DNA of 64,000 nucleotides, taken from assembly GCA_028583605.1 (NCBI GenBank), contig CM053331.1:15174857-15238856 (forward strand), read 5' to 3'. This DNA comes from Dastarcus helophoroides. Taxonomy: Eukaryota > Arthropoda > Insecta > Coleoptera > Bothrideridae. A program made the translations under genes and the position numbers. Shown here in pieces: positions 44,250-57,050 of this stretch (positions within the stretch are counted from its first letter, which is position 1; every line of letters begins with the position of its first letter). The notes under the pieces were generated by a model. The model searched no databases. It had not been told where the DNA came from and saw only the letters and a list, made by a program, of their open reading frames with translations.

Positions 44250-47200
44250 TGTAATTAATTTATAGCTTCAAATACATTTTTGTTACATTTTAGAGCTCCA
44301 GATGGGCTCTCTTGATGTTTAAAAGCTGTCAATCGAGCTCTTGCCTAGAGTTAAAGCATCAGCGATCATTCAAGTATTTTACCCAAATGTTTTTCTGCTT
44401 GTTATTGCAAAAGTTTCTTTTTATAACTTAAACAAGAGACTGGCATCAATTATGGTCTTGGCAATTCATAAGTTTGGGATATTCGTTGTGGAAAACGATC
44501 AAAATGAGAAGCGACATTATTTATCTCCTTTAAGAGTGGAAATTACTTTGCGCTATAGGAATAGTTCTTATGAATATTTTGATTGTATTTATCGACATTT
44601 TTCCTTTTATATATTTTTTTAATCGGCCACAGCTTAATGTAGTGCTAATTCAATAATGTCATAAATATTAGTGCTCATTTCATCATATCATAATTAGCGT
44701 CCTATTAGCAAAAAAATTTAAACCATTATCTAATTTTTTTGTAGTAAGAGACTATATGGTACTAGACTTGCTTTTCCTTATTCTTTCATATTCGATACGT
44801 TTAACGTGACCTAATTATTTCTTCTCTCAACACAGGGATGCTCTAATTTTATGAAATAATATTTACCTTCCATATAACGTCGGTTGCCTCTGTGCATTTT
44901 GTTTTTTTTGGAAAATTGAAAGAAACTTTTTCTGGAAAAAAACTCAAATTTTTGAGTGTAAAAATTATTTATAGCAAAAAGTGGAAATTTTAAGATTAAA
45001 ATAAAAATTTTGACTGTCGAAATTCCTACAAGAAATTTAAAGTTTGAGTTCAAAAAAAACTTGAGAAAAACTAAACCTACTACATGGTATCTATAACTTT
45101 GGCATTCTGAAAAAAAAGTTGAAATTGCTAAAAAAATACTCGAAATTTATTATACAACATTCAAAACTCTCGAATTTAAACTCGGAATTCCGTGGAAAGA
45201 GCCTACATTTTCAGAGTAAAGTATAATTTTTGAAAAAATATTCTAAATATTCTTAGTATTTAAATCCTAATTGTTCTTTATATTTTAAATTTGCACCTAA
45301 CTCAATCCTTGATACACCTGCAAGTTTTGCTCATCATTATAAAGTATTTATTATTTGTTCTTCATTCGCTTATTTTGCTTGATTTTTTTGACTTTTGACC
45401 TACTGGCATTAGATAAAATTTCAGAATTTCTTTTGCATTTTACAAACATTTTTTTAGGATTTTCGCAAAAAACCAATTAGTTTCTATCCTTTTTAACAGT
45501 GTTTTAGAAAATTACCCATGTTTTTTATGCTGATTTCTCAATTTTTCAATTTGAACGCTTTGAACCTGTGTAATGCAAACACACATCAAATATCGTCCAC
45601 CCCTACAAGCTTAAGAGCTTTTTGTGGAAAACATTTTTTCTACAGTGAAGAGCTATTCAGTTAAATAATTAAATATTATATATAATACGTTCAGCGAATT
45701 TAGCACCAAATTATATACAGACCCCTACTCGTGCAGGTATTTTTAAAACCCTCTGAACACAATATTAAAGAAGCTTAGAAGCTTAAAGTCCTTTAAACAT
45801 ACAGTTAATAGAGGTTGAATGCAATTAGCTGCACATGAAAGTAAACCGTTCGTGAACAAAAACCAGTCCAATTGGCCCGAGTTGTAAGTAAACTCCTACT
45901 ACTACAGAAATACCACACTTAAATATAATTTATAAAAATTCAAAGAGATTGAAAGGTTAGAAACTCATTTTAAATTATATACCCCACAAAATACTGTAAA
46001 AGCAGTTGAATTGGTGCCCTCTGGACATTCGTGACTTTAGAAACACCCGAAATTAAAGTATCTTAGGTGCCCTCTTCGCAGTCCGTTTAGAGTGAAATAA
46101 AAATATACGGGTGGTAATTAACTAGTATTATGCACTGTAGCACATATTTTGGATAATGTAAACCTTTTCCGTTGGGATGAGCAATATCTTTATGGCACAG
46201 GGTAAGATGCCTAAATGCTGTCAGCAGATATTTTCATTGATACTGCCGTCAGGGATTTAGTTAGTTTTGTCCTGCATATGCAACTATGACACTTAAATTG
46301 CTTTAATTTTGTTTTCGATGGCAAAATGTATAAGTAATCTACGTATAGGTGTAATATATTAAAGTACGTACAGGTAGTAACAAATTCGCTTCTTACTAGA
46401 GTGATCTTTAAAACGGTAAGAGATAAAGCCGCAGTTAAATTAAATCAAAGTTGCACAATTTGATGATAAGTAATATTCCGTTGAAAAAACAAAAATATCT
46501 TTTGCCGTTCTTGAAATTTTTTAAAAAAAGTAAAATTTTGAATTCAATATTTTATTTATTATTATTTGTTATTTTTTATTATTTTTTGGCTTTATTTCAA
46601 AAGTAATCGAAAAACTCAAAGTAATTTTTCATTGGCGTTTTTCATCCCTGAAATATGTTTTTATTAGAGACTTATTTTTTTCGCTTCCGTTATCAAGTAC
46701 ATTTTTTTAAATACGGACCTATAATTTTTATTGCATCTTTTTGTAGGTTTTGAAACTTCGAATTCATTGATGTATGTGGCTAAACATGTCATATTTTTAA
46801 ATCATCATGATTTCATAATTAATAAGTAATAATCATTAACAATGAAATTATATATTTTTTTAAATTGGTAAGAATACAAAGTAATGTCACAATTCATAAA
46901 TTTAAACAAAGAACAGCAGATAGAATTATAAATAATCGCTTGAATTTTATTACATTTAACTATTATTCAAAAATAGAAAATAGGTTAACCTAAAAAAAAG
47001 ATTTTTCACTGATGACAGTTTTGAATCACGAAAAGATTAGTTACATAAAAGTATAATATATCAGTGAAGTTGAAGATTTAAAAACTACACAAAGATGCAA
47101 TAAAAATTAAGGTCCATATTTAAAATAACGTACTTGATGATGGTAGCAAAAAGATGAAATGTGTAATAAAAGAACTTTTTAAGCTTTTCAGATCTTATAA

Positions 47201-47280
47201 GGGATAAAAAATGTCAACAAAATAACAACTTTTAGTTTTTTGATTACTCTTCAAATACCGCCAAAATATAATAAAAACGA
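44250..47280. other. Unassigned AT-rich DNA
   Basis: If 44042-44239 is a terminal exon, this may be intron. A short degenerate purine-rich stretch (about 44880-45250) resembles the arrays elsewhere. The 93-codon plus-strand frame at 44341-44622 lacks any recognised signature. Confidence 0.35.
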
Positions 47281-47284
47281 AAAT

Positions 47285-48376
47285 GTCAAAGTTGATATTA
47301 ACCGACATACAGGGCACCAAAACTGAAGAAAATAAAAACAAATTATTGTTTTTTTCGCATAACTATTAAAAGCCAATAGACCAGAAATTTGGCACAGGGG
47401 GTTTCCTTGGTCAAGATTGCCAGCAACTCATAGGAGGAACCACCTGCGTTATCATGTATGATTCTAAAGCGTCACAACATTTGTATGCCTCCATGTATTT
47501 AAATAGATGCTTTTAATAATCTGTATTTTTCGTATAAAAAAGATATATTTTCTGAATGATCCAAGCAACTATTTCTAAGTTTGCTGTGCGTTTATTATAA
47601 ACCATGTAAATGTGTTGTTGTAATGTTGTAAAATAAACAAATAAGACAGGTTCTAAAAAAGTTTATAATAAATATTACTCTACTAGCATTATTATTACAC
47701 ACCTTTTTATAAAATGTCTAATGTGAATGTAAAGACAAAATACCAAATCAAATAAATACCAAATATTTATTTTCAAAAATAAAGATGGGAGAAATGATCC
47801 GTGCCTAACCAGAGGGATTGTAAACAATTAAAAATGACTGCCTCTTAGATTGCCTATACAGATATCTGCCAAGGCCATTAAAATTTCCTTTTTCAGACAC
47901 AGAGATCATATTTTTCATCTCTATATTTGAAAATACATTATGTCTTAATTTGTTGCATTTTTTAATAAGATATTGGTATTAACTTTTAGAAAGTATACCT
48001 TTTTACGTAAAAAATATGGGGAATAAGACTACCTATTTATTGCTATTACTATTATTTAATATAATAGATAGATGCACAAAAAACTTATAATGATTTAAAG
48101 TCATTTTGTATAGAGCAGGTGGCTCTTCCTGCTGTTAATATGTCAAAAATTAAGATTTGTTGGCTTAGGAAACCCAGTGGCGACAAATGGCACGCTTATA
48201 TTACAAATTATTTAATATTTATATAAAAAAATTGGAATTATTTTTTAACTTTTACACCCTGTTTCTTGGTTGGTATCATTTTTTTGTATAAATTAAAATC
48301 AGCTAAAGCACATTATTTTTATGCGAAAACTGCACTCTTGCTTCATATACCATTTCTTAAGTTTTATCCTGCATAA
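47285..48376. mobile_element. Foldback element of the CCATAAGTAAT family, diverged copy
   Basis: It aligns with 51197-52561 through GACATACAGGGCACCAAAAC (about 47302), GGCACAGGGGGTTTCCTTGG, the central GACTGCCTCTTAGATTGCC region (about 47835) and a right arm ending near CATTTCTTAAGTTTTATCCTGC (48376). The outermost left about 100 bp are missing or unrecognisable. It is older than the 51 kb copy by divergence. Confidence 0.62.
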
Positions 48377-48379
48377 ATT

Positions 48380-49430
48380 TAAATAAATAGAAAGACCAAC
48401 TCATCATTTATAGAAATAAGGTAAACGCCATATTAATAATGAAATAGAAACTTTGGGTTTGTCGAGATTGTCAGGTACAGAAAATAGCTTCCCTATTTAA
48501 TAAAATATTTACACGTCCAAGAAAGATACAATACTACAATTTAGTAAAAAAGAAATAAACGTATGAAATGGTAACCCATAAATATATTTGCCTGAGAAGA
48601 AATTACATAATATTTGTGAGTTATCCTTAAGAAATTTGTATTTCAAACAAGATCAGCACACAAAGATAAGGGTTGCTGCGGATGCAGTTGTCGCATTTTC
48701 AACCTTTCCATTTTTGGAGGTACCTATAAGTTGGCAAGATATATTCAAATACCCGCACTTTTAACCATAATTGCACTTTATGTAGACTCACTTTCAACAA
48801 CCATTTCATCAATTTTCACTGAGAGAAACTTTAATGTAGCAAAACACTGTTCCTTTTTTAGTTTAATGTGGTAACAGGAGACACGTTGCCTTTAATTATT
48901 ATAATCTTTCACATTAATTTCAATAAAATTATGCCAGTTTGGAGATAAAATCCTGAGCTTATTTTAAATTGCTTAAAGTAAATAATTGCTTATAAATGGT
49001 ACTAATTTGTTAAAGTTAACAAACGACAATTGATTCTATCTGGAAATACTAATTAACTGCAGAAATAGCAGTACCTGCGCTCAATTAATTTGCATTGAAT
49101 AGTCCAACAGTAATTCTAAATACCTTGCCTACGATACTGCCCATTCGTACGTAAGCATTAAGCAACGAGTATATATTACATTGTATCGCAATCAGCATTT
49201 TCAATTGTGCGTTCTTATTATCATTTCTATTCTCATTTGTGAATCGATACAGCCAACTGGTATAATTTATTATTATATTAGTATCAGTGGTAGGAGCAAT
49301 ATTGACTCAAAACTTATAAAGGGTCTACCATTAAGAATGATTTAACTTCCAATTATTATAAAATGAAAACGAACTAATATATTTCCATGATTTATTTTTA
49401 TTTTATAGCAGGTATATTAGTTAACATTAT
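48380..49430. other. Unassigned AT-rich DNA
   Basis: Nothing is recognised. There is no open frame of note, and no transposon end was seen. Confidence 0.35.
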
Positions 49431-49439
49431 GTGTTGAAT

Positions 49440-49990
49440 AGGATGTCATTAAGGTGTCCACCTCGGCTGCTGCGGCAAACTATTGGACGATGAACCTGAT
49501 TTTTAATTACCTACATGTTGAGGGTGAATCTCGTGAATAATTTGGGTGATGTTCACTTTTAGGTCGTCGCAGGTTTGAGAATTGTTTGTGTATACCAGTG
49601 ACTTAAAACATCCCCAAAGAAAAAAGTCCAGAGGCATAAGATCACACGTCCTTGGCGGCCAGTTGATAGGACCATGTCACGAAATTACTGGCTCCTTAAA
49701 ACGTTCTCTCAGTAAATTCATTGTGTCTCAAGCAGTGTGCGATGTTAAATCGTCTTGTTGAAACCACTTCTGTTGAAAGTGCCCAACATCAATTGCTGGC
49801 CAAAGAAAGTTTGTTATCATATCGCGACAAGGATCTGCGTTAACTGTTACAGTTTGTCCATAGGCGTCCTCAAATAGTAGGGACCAATAATTTCTCCGGC
49901 ATGCAAAGAACACCATATAGTAACTTTCATTGGGAGTAATGGCCTCTCACTAGTTACTGGGGATTGCTTTAACTGCAGAAGCGGCAATTG
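49440..49990 (-). pseudogene. Mariner-superfamily transposase remnant, second family
   Basis: Minus-strand coding remnants read FEDAYGQTVTVNADPCRDMI, then NFLWP and KWFQQDDLTSHTA (49728-49916). After a stop they continue with HGPINWPPRTCDL and LDFFLWG (about 49600-49650) and a C-terminal part near HEIHPQHVGN (about 49500). These are the catalytic core blocks of DDE transposases common in insects: the Asp of FQQD and the Asp of the CDLxPLDFFLWG block are both visible. N-terminal helix-turn-helix sequence is absent or unreadable. At least two stops interrupt it. It differs from the remnant at 5840-6700. Confidence 0.78.
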
Positions 49991-49999
49991 TGCGTATTG

Positions 50000-51190
50000 A
50001 CAACGTCATTAGGAAAAGGGGGGACATACCTGATACTTACCTTTAATATCCTGGAAAAGATATTAAAAATCTGCTTATTGAGAAAATAAATATTGGTGTA
50101 TGTTCCTACAGTTGTAGACTAAATTCCAACAGCAAACTGGATCTTTATTTTAGTAAAATATTTGAACAAAAAAATATTTTTTGAAATTTGTGAAAATCCG
50201 GTTTTGCTCCTATACCCGGGGCACAACCGGACTGCTGCTGCTATTTAAGCATTTTAAGCAAGATTGCACTTGTCATAAGGAATATTTTTTAGGTTTTCTT
50301 TATATAAAGGGGTACTTCTCTCTTGTGCCCTTTTACCGGAAAATTCGATTGCAGTTTTGCCAGCTCTTTTGAAACCTATTTATTTTTCCTCTACTGCTTC
50401 TATTGCTTTGCTCCTACTTTCCGTATCCCCTCATTGCTTAATAAATTTTCTCTAGAACCTGGGTGGCGTTATAAAATTTTAACGAACATGCCACAGAATA
50501 ACCTTAAAGTCTGACGGAGCACAATCAAATAGCATACAATTTTGCCCTATCTGTTTTTACATCAAACATACTTTTTGGTTATGGGCATGATAATGCATGA
50601 TAATATTATTAGAATATCAGAAAGCATACAAAGTAAAACTTATAAGATAGTCTATCCATTTCACAAAAAATTAGAAACTACGTTTCTGGGCAACATCATT
50701 TGCTGGAACTCTAAAAATGATTTTAAATTAGATCAGGAATCCTTAAATCAGAATTTGGAAAAATTACTAAGAAAAATTGCTTTCTGACGATGTATCTTAG
50801 TTTTGTATACAGATCTATGCTAAATAGACTTATTTTACCCATTAAAGGGGGGATGTAAGTAATCGTTTTTAAATACTATCGAAATCTGGTTTTACCCCGC
50901 TATCAGATTATGCCCGCCCCCGCCCCCTTCCCCTACCCCAAAAATGGACCAGGTCTAAAAAGATGATTTGTTAACAAAATAAATAGGCTTCTTGTTCTAA
51001 CTGCAAAAGTGCCCAATCGGTAAATTTTCTCCGCAAATCGTGGTCGTCAGACTTGGGTACTTGGGTTAGAACCATCATGTACGGATGTAAACCTAAATCT
51101 TTTTTTAAAATGAGCCACAACGCTCACATTGGCAGTCGCGTTCATGCTCTCCAACATTAATAAGTAAATAAATAATGGTAATATTTCCAG
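50000..51190. other. Unassigned DNA
   Basis: No gene is recognised. Overlapping short frames at 50181-50514 and 50542-50787 lack signatures. A C-rich patch lies at about 50915-50940. Confidence 0.35.
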
Positions 51191-51196
51191 AATATA

Positions 51197-52561
51197 CAGG
51201 GTGGTTCATAAGTAATGGTACATAGCGCAAGAGTATATTTGTCGTATAAAAATAACGTGATTTAGCCACATTTACCTTTTACCAAAAGTTGATATTAACA
51301 GAGATACAGGGTGTCAAAGTTGAAAAAAAAATTGTCATTTTTCGCATAACTGATGAACACATTTCACTATAGACAAAAAATTTTGTATAGGGGGGTTTCT
51401 TTGATCAAGAAATTTTAATTTGCTAACAGATTGCCAGTAACTCATAGGGGGCGCCACCTACGCTACATTGTATTATTGTAAAGCATCATAACTTTTTTGT
51501 GCCTTCATGCACACTTATTTTAAATAGTTACTTTTATTTACCTACATTTTTTACTTAAAAAAGGTATACCTTCTAAATGTTGATACAAGAAATCGTTTTC
51601 AAGATATTTGCCTTTAAAGTTTGCAGTACGTTTATTCTAAGTTATGTAAATGTGAATTTTTCGCAGTAGGTTTCAAAATAAAAGTAATAAAACTGAGTCT
51701 AAGATAGTTTATATCAAATATTACTCTACTGCCATTATTATTACACATATTTTTTAAATTTCTAAAGCAAATTTAAATAAAATACCAAAACAAAATTTAT
51801 TTTCAAAAATAAGTATGTGGGAAATGACCTTTTTTATGTGAAGGGATTGAAAAAAAATAAAAATCTGGCTGTCTTTTATTAAAATTTATCTTCAAATATC
51901 TGCTTTGACCACCTAGACTATTAAAATTTTCTTGTGCGGACTCGGACATCAGATCTCACAACTTTATGTTAGAAAATAAATTACGTCTTATTTTTTTGGA
52001 TTTTCTTTATTGGGATTTTCAAAGCTTAGGTAATATTATTATCAGCAAAGTAATGTTTGACATAAATAACTTTCAAAGCTGTCTTATGTTTACTTCGAAA
52101 ATTTAATATTATAGTAATTTAAAACCAAGGCACGTCAAGCTTTAAAGGCAAATATCTTGGAAACGGTTGCTTGTATCAACTTTTAGAGAGTACTCCTTAT
52201 TAACGTAAAAAATATGGGAAAATAAAATAACCCATTTAAAACTAATATTCGTGGGTGCACAAAAAAGTTACAATGATTTAGAATTTTGCAGGATAGCGCA
52301 GGTAACGTCCCCTATCAGCTATTGGTAATATGTTACCAAATTGGAGTTTGTCGACTTAAGAAACCCCCTTGTGCCAAATTTCGTGCATATATTACAATTC
52401 ATTCCATAGTTATACGAAAAAATAGAATTTTTTTTTCAACTTTGACACCCTGTATCTCTGTTAATATCAACTTTTGGTAAAAGGTAATGTAGCTAAATCA
52501 CATTATTTTTATTCAAAAAATCCACCATTGCTCTGTGTACCATTACTTATGGTCCACCCTG
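51197..52561. mobile_element. Intact-looking foldback element, CCATAAGTAAT family, about 1.37 kb
   Basis: The ends are CAGGGTGGTTCATAAGTAAT on the left and the inverted ACTTATGGTCCACCCTG on the right, each next to TA (51195-51196 and 52562-52563). The arms are inverted repeats extending most of the way to the centre (about 51880). Paired landmarks include GAGATACAGGGTGTCAAAGT, GGGGGTTTCTT, AGGGGGCGCCACCTACGC with its diverged partner, and AAGATATTTGCCTTTAAAG. No transposase is encoded. TA target duplication and end sequence suggest mobilisation by a mariner-superfamily enzyme. Confidence 0.82.
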
Positions 52562-52684
52562 TATTTTTATAACCCACAGAAAAAAAAAACATTTAGCCGA
52601 TATTATCTTCATTCCTACCTTTATTCCAGTATAAATATATTTTTCGAGTGAAAATTTCAAACATGTAAATATAGACAACATAAC

Positions 52685-52704
52685 AATAATAATAATAATA
52701 ATAA
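52685..52704. repeat. (AAT)n microsatellite
   Basis: About six and a half units of AAT lie just upstream of the TA tract. Confidence 0.8.
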
Positions 52705-52795
52705 CTAAATAAACATTCTTTACAAAAAATATATAATACTGAAAAGGAAATATAAAAAAATATAAATATAACCGAAATAAAAAATAATATTCTTA

Positions 52796-52800
<5 letters not shown>

Positions 52801-52870
<70 letters not shown>
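52801..52870. repeat. (TA)35 microsatellite
   Basis: Seventy bases are pure TA, directly abutting the foldback element that starts at 52873. The long Tyr/Ile frames read across it on the minus strand are not genes. Confidence 0.95.
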
Positions 52871-52872
<2 letters not shown>

Positions 52873-52875
<3 letters not shown>

Positions 52876-53671
52876 GTTGAACCAAATTTGATTTCCACTA
52901 TAGGGATCTCGTAAACCATTAAAGATACAAGCAAGCTTAAATGGCAAAAGAAGTGCAGAATTTATTGCCTAATATTACATTGCTGAGAAAAGAATTGAAT
53001 TCCAATTCGTCTTGATTTTAGTTAGAAAAAACTGAAAATCGCCATTTTTAAAAATCAGCTTTAACTTGTTTATTTAAAGTCCAATCAAAAAATTTACAAT
53101 TTGCACACACAGTGCACAGTTTGTTACAATATTTTTAGTTTTTTAATAATTATTGTCACGTAATTAAATACTCTATTTTTATTATTAACAGTTGTATCGC
53201 CTACTATATTTTTGTTTGTTCAAAAATAAAAAAATAGTTTATTTAACCCACTTTGCCACATTTGAGGTATGACATGTCATATATCACAATAATCAAAAAA
53301 AATATACCAAATTCAAAAATGATAAAATCCAATATGGCGCCCAGAAGAAATAACAAAGTTGACATAATTTTCTGGGAAACAGCTGAATTTATAAAAATTT
53401 AACGTACACCAATAAAAAGGCCTCAAAAAAGGATTGAACAAAATTTTTGATTTTTTTAAATCGGACCTCAAATAAACAAGTTACAGCTCATTTTTAAAAA
53501 TGGCGATTTTCAGTCTTTTCTAAATAAAACCAGACGAATTTAAATGCAATGGTTTTCTCAACGGAATAATATTAGGCATTAAATTCTGCACTACTTTGCC
53601 CATTTAGGCTTGCTTGTATCTCTAATAGTTTATGAGATCCCTATAGTGGAAATCAAATTTGGTTGAATCTG
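52873..53671. mobile_element. Foldback element, CAGGTTGAACC family, 799 bp
   Basis: Inverted repeats of about 220 bp start CAGGTTGAACCAAATTTGAT on the left and end in the inverted form at 53671. Both contain TAGGGATCTCGTAAACCAT or its relative, AAAAACTGAAAATCGCCAT and AACTTGTTTATTT. The right end is followed by TA, and the left lies against a TA microsatellite. No coding content is present. Confidence 0.8.
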
Positions 53672-53677
53672 TATATA

Positions 53678-53992
53678 CAGGTAGAACCAAATTTGATTCC
53701 CACTACAGGGATCTCGTAAACCATAAGAGATACAAAGAAGCTTAAATGGGAAAAGTAGTGCAGAATTTAATGCCTAATGTTGTTCCGCTGAGAAAACATT
53801 TGAATTCCAATTCGTCTTGATTTTATTTAGAAAAAACTGAAAATCGCCATTGTTAAAAATCAGCTGTAACTTGTTTATTTGAAGTCCACTTGAAAAAATT
53901 CAAATTTTTTAGGCCTTTTTATTGCTGTACATTATTTTTTGCTAAAATTCAAATGTGGCAAAGTGGGTTAAATAAACAAATTTCGTATTTTT
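53678..53992. mobile_element. Second, truncated copy of the CAGGTTGAACC family
   Basis: It starts CAGGTAGAACCAAATTTGAT only six bases (TATATA) after the first copy ends. It repeats the left arm, then gives the CAAATGTGGCAAAGTGGGTT segment in inverse orientation and stops near 53992. It is a one-armed remnant inserted next to, or left by, its neighbour. Confidence 0.7.
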
Positions 53993-53994
53993 CT

Positions 53995-54546
53995 TTATAT
54001 TATTACAAGGGGGTTTAGCCATTATATCCTCAATGAAAACATTGGATACGTCTTCAGCAAATCTAAAAAATGAAGTCAAAATTTTTAATTCTCTTATTAC
54101 GACCTGTATTCTTGCGAACAAGAGACTGAATTTTGCAATGCCAACTCTGCCCTATATGGAAACGGCAGCCCTTAATATTTACATTTGACAAAAGTAATTT
54201 CACAGCTAAATCCTTTCCTCAAAGTCAACAAAAATATCGGTTGCTTGAAAGTGCAGTCCTCTTTTAAAATAAACATTTACCAAATATTTAAAACAGCCTA
54301 CATAGGTTCCTACGGTTTTGTTCGGGAAAAGCAAAACCGCAGGGGGACAAACAAATTATTATTTAAAGCATAAATTTTAAATAATAGATAGAAATATTTA
54401 GGGGAACTCTTAAACATATTATCTGCAGAAACATTAGTTACACGACATAGGGTTTCTAAGTTTTTCTTCGTAGCAAAACCGATGATCTTGGTCTGGAAAT
54501 CAGTTACAAACCCAAACTCTTTATAACCGTTGGTTTTAACATCCAT
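53995..54546 (-). pseudogene. MULE-type (Mutator-like) transposase remnant
   Basis: On the minus strand, 54310-54546 reads TKIIGFATKKNLETL, then VSADNMFKSSPKYFYLLFKI and YALNNNLFVPLRFCF. This is the N-terminal part of the MULE/FLYWCH-associated transposase fold, in which the D of the usual DGTFK block is a catalytic residue (here DNMFK). In another frame the copy continues with LLFPNKTVGTYVG, IFVDFEE (second acidic region) and NIKGCRFHIGQSWHCKIQSL (about 54080-54160). Frameshifts separate the pieces. It borders the truncated foldback on its left. Confidence 0.75.
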
Positions 54547-54549
54547 CTG

Positions 54550-55198
54550 TGTTCAGTGGAAAACGTCTGATCAATAGATTTCGGTTACATATGCAATAAT
54601 TGTCTGGCCCTATTTTTTCTTAACTTAATAGCTTGCGAGTTATGAATATTTGAAGTTAAAAAAAAATTCAAAATAACTCTTATAACGCACTTTTATTAGT
54701 TGTAAAATAGTAGTAAAAACATGAATACGGAATATTTTATTACCGACTGTTAAAATATATTTTTTGCTAATAATTATAACTCGGAGATTTACCTTTTTAC
54801 CCTTTTATTTATTTAAACCGTGGAAAAGTATTGCTGCACTCTCCTAACTGACTCAGTTGTAGAAGAAAAATTTTCATATTTCACTGTTCTTCTTTTTACC
54901 CCTACCTTACTCCAAACAACATAAAAGAAAAATTAACATTATCTGACCTTTTGCAAGGTAGACGCTTCTTTCAGCACAATTTGACTAGACTAATGACACA
55001 TTTTCACAAATTGTTTTTAAATACTGTTTTTATTATTTAATTTCTTTCGCTTTGAGCTGTTAGTGGTTTAAAGTCGTTGCAAAAATACCCTATCGCACTC
55101 GAAAGACTGAGCACTCCACAAACTTTCTCGTACGATATGAATATTATATTCACTAACTACAGCGCTTAATATAAATTAGGAGATTTTCTTAATAATAT
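54550..55198. other. Unassigned AT-rich DNA
   Basis: Nothing is recognised between the MULE remnant and the LTR. It could include decayed flanks of either. Confidence 0.35.
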
Positions 55199-55500
55199 TG
55201 TTTCGTGTTACCGGTTCAAAAATTAAAACTTAGTAAATTGTAAATACTTTATTTCAAGCTTATTTCGGAACACTGCAATAATGATTCACTTAACTATCAG
55301 ACTATCTAACTATCCGACTCTCTGCCCAGCTGACTGACTGAGGGAAAGACGACCGCGTATTTATACTGTTCCGGTTTCTAGAACGGATCTCCGTACAGAT
55401 CGAATTATCGCTCGCGAAAACGTCTAGAGCGCTTATCTGCCGTATGATTCGTTCTCGCGGCCGCTTTCATTTATCAAATGTTTTCAGTAAGTTCCTTACA
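55199..55500 (-). mobile_element. Short LTR, probably Gypsy-type, copy 2
   Basis: On the minus strand it begins TGTAAGGAACTTACTG and ends CACGAAACA (302 bp). Minus-strand signals are a TATAAATA promoter (about 55356-55366), a CCCTCAGTCAGTCAGCTG initiator region and GAAATAAAG polyadenylation sequence (about 55247-55255). It aligns over its whole length with 27241-27573. Flanks AATAT and CTTCA do not match, so no target duplication is visible, and no internal region adjoins it. Confidence 0.75.
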
Positions 55501-56435
55501 CTTCACAGTTTATAACTGCAGTTGGTGACAATATCAATTTTGCTAACAAAATGGGTGTAGCGTAGTTATCACTACATTCTGAAGGTAGTAGAATGATAAT
55601 TTCTACTATATTATTACGTTTGGTGATGAGACTTAAACGGGTAGAGTGGGTATAGACTTATAGAGGGGAAAAATTATTTACCGCTTAGCATTGATATCTG
55701 CATATTATGGCATTATGTTGTTTGTGTTCAGTATTTAACACTTAATTGAAGTAAGTAACTTTGTATTGTGTGGTAGATGTGATTTATGCATTTACATGAC
55801 AAACAATAAACTGGAATTCAGCTCTTACCAATGCACCAGATAAAAATAAACAGGTGTGGTAATATTGGACGTCCTTGCGCGGTCGCCCAAGCAGCCTTTA
55901 TGGAGTGCAAGGTAGTCGATTTCTATTGACAATAAAGAAACAATGTGTTGGAGAATTGTCAATCACGTAATACTACATTGCGTTATTACCTGCATAGCCG
56001 TACCCACCTGCAGAAAACCTAAACATAAATTCTGTTTCTCGGTAATTTTATTTACATTTGTTCTATTTATGCAGTCTGTGATGGCTGTGATGTCAAAGGC
56101 AGAATATACAATTCTTATTGCAATTTTCGATTTTTATTCTTCATATGAAATGATATAACAGGTTTTCTGGTTGCTCCTACCATAAATCAAAACAGATGCA
56201 GAATATGTAATTATATTTATGTTTGTAAAATATTTAATTTTCTCACAATAAAACTGTACAATTAGTAGGTAAGGGGCGTTGAGAAGCTACAGCAGAATAT
56301 TTCAAATTTTTTACATTATTTTTTTATATTCGCTTTCTCTGTCCCCCCTTATCTTAAATAAATCCAGAAAAAGCAGGAAATCATCTCTCCCTCTCTCTCT
56401 TCCTCTTCCCCCCCCTCGCTCTTCTCTCTCTCTTT

Positions 56436-56483
<48 letters not shown>

Positions 56484-57050
56484 TTCTATTGCACATAAAA
56501 AGTATATTAGGTGGGCTATTTAATTATCATTTACTGTCTTTATTGTTTAATTATTGTCAGTGCTGAAAATTTACATCTGAAGATTTTAAAACTCACTCTC
56601 ATTCTTGACAGTATCCAACAATATGTGCAAGAGATTTCACTCATTTTACTTGTTTACTTATTTTTAGTTAACAATTTTTGCGATGCAGTACGAAAAAAGT
56701 GAAGTAATGCGAAGGAATTAGACGAATAAATTCTTGTCTTCACATTTTTAGTACAAATTTTCTGTAAAAGATAGGTTATTTCTAATGTGGTTAGGTTTGT
56801 GTTATAAAAGAATCAACGTATTAACATTTTCTCCAATGATAATGGTTTTGCAGATTCTTCAAAGGCTGTTTCAATGAACAGCACATCACTGGCTTTTTGT
56901 ATCGATGTTTTATTGCACCGACTTAAAATAAAAAATTTTCTTATTTGCTTGGTACCGTCATTGTTACATTAAAGAGAACTTTTCTCAAATCTAGTTCTTT
57001 TTACAAACACATAGAACAAAAACGATTAAAACGCAAAAAGATGCGTCAAA
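55501..57050. other. Unassigned DNA containing a CT-rich tract
   Basis: No gene is recognised. A GC-richer patch lies at about 55868-55915. The frames at 55943-56158 and 56511-56702 lack signatures. The CT-rich tract is listed separately. Confidence 0.35.
56383..56482. repeat. (TC)n pyrimidine tract
   Basis: About 100 bases are almost pure C/T, ending in an uninterrupted TC run. The Ser/Leu-rich 95-codon frame read through it is an artefact. Confidence 0.92.

Noticed and set aside
49280..49320. TCAGTGGTAGGAGC as a tRNA A box
   Set aside because: No B box or pairing arms follow within tRNA distance.
50181..50787. Three short plus-strand frames in succession as a possible gene
   Set aside because: The frames overlap in different registers, lack recognisable domains, and splice signals linking them were not evident.
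52593..52947. Minus-strand frames of 113 and 75 codons
   Set aside because: Much of each frame is a translation of the (TA)35 microsatellite (alternating Tyr/Ile), and the rest is low-complexity.
56279..56566. 95-codon Ser/Leu-rich frame
   Set aside because: It is produced by the CT-rich tract at 56383-56482; no protein signature is present.
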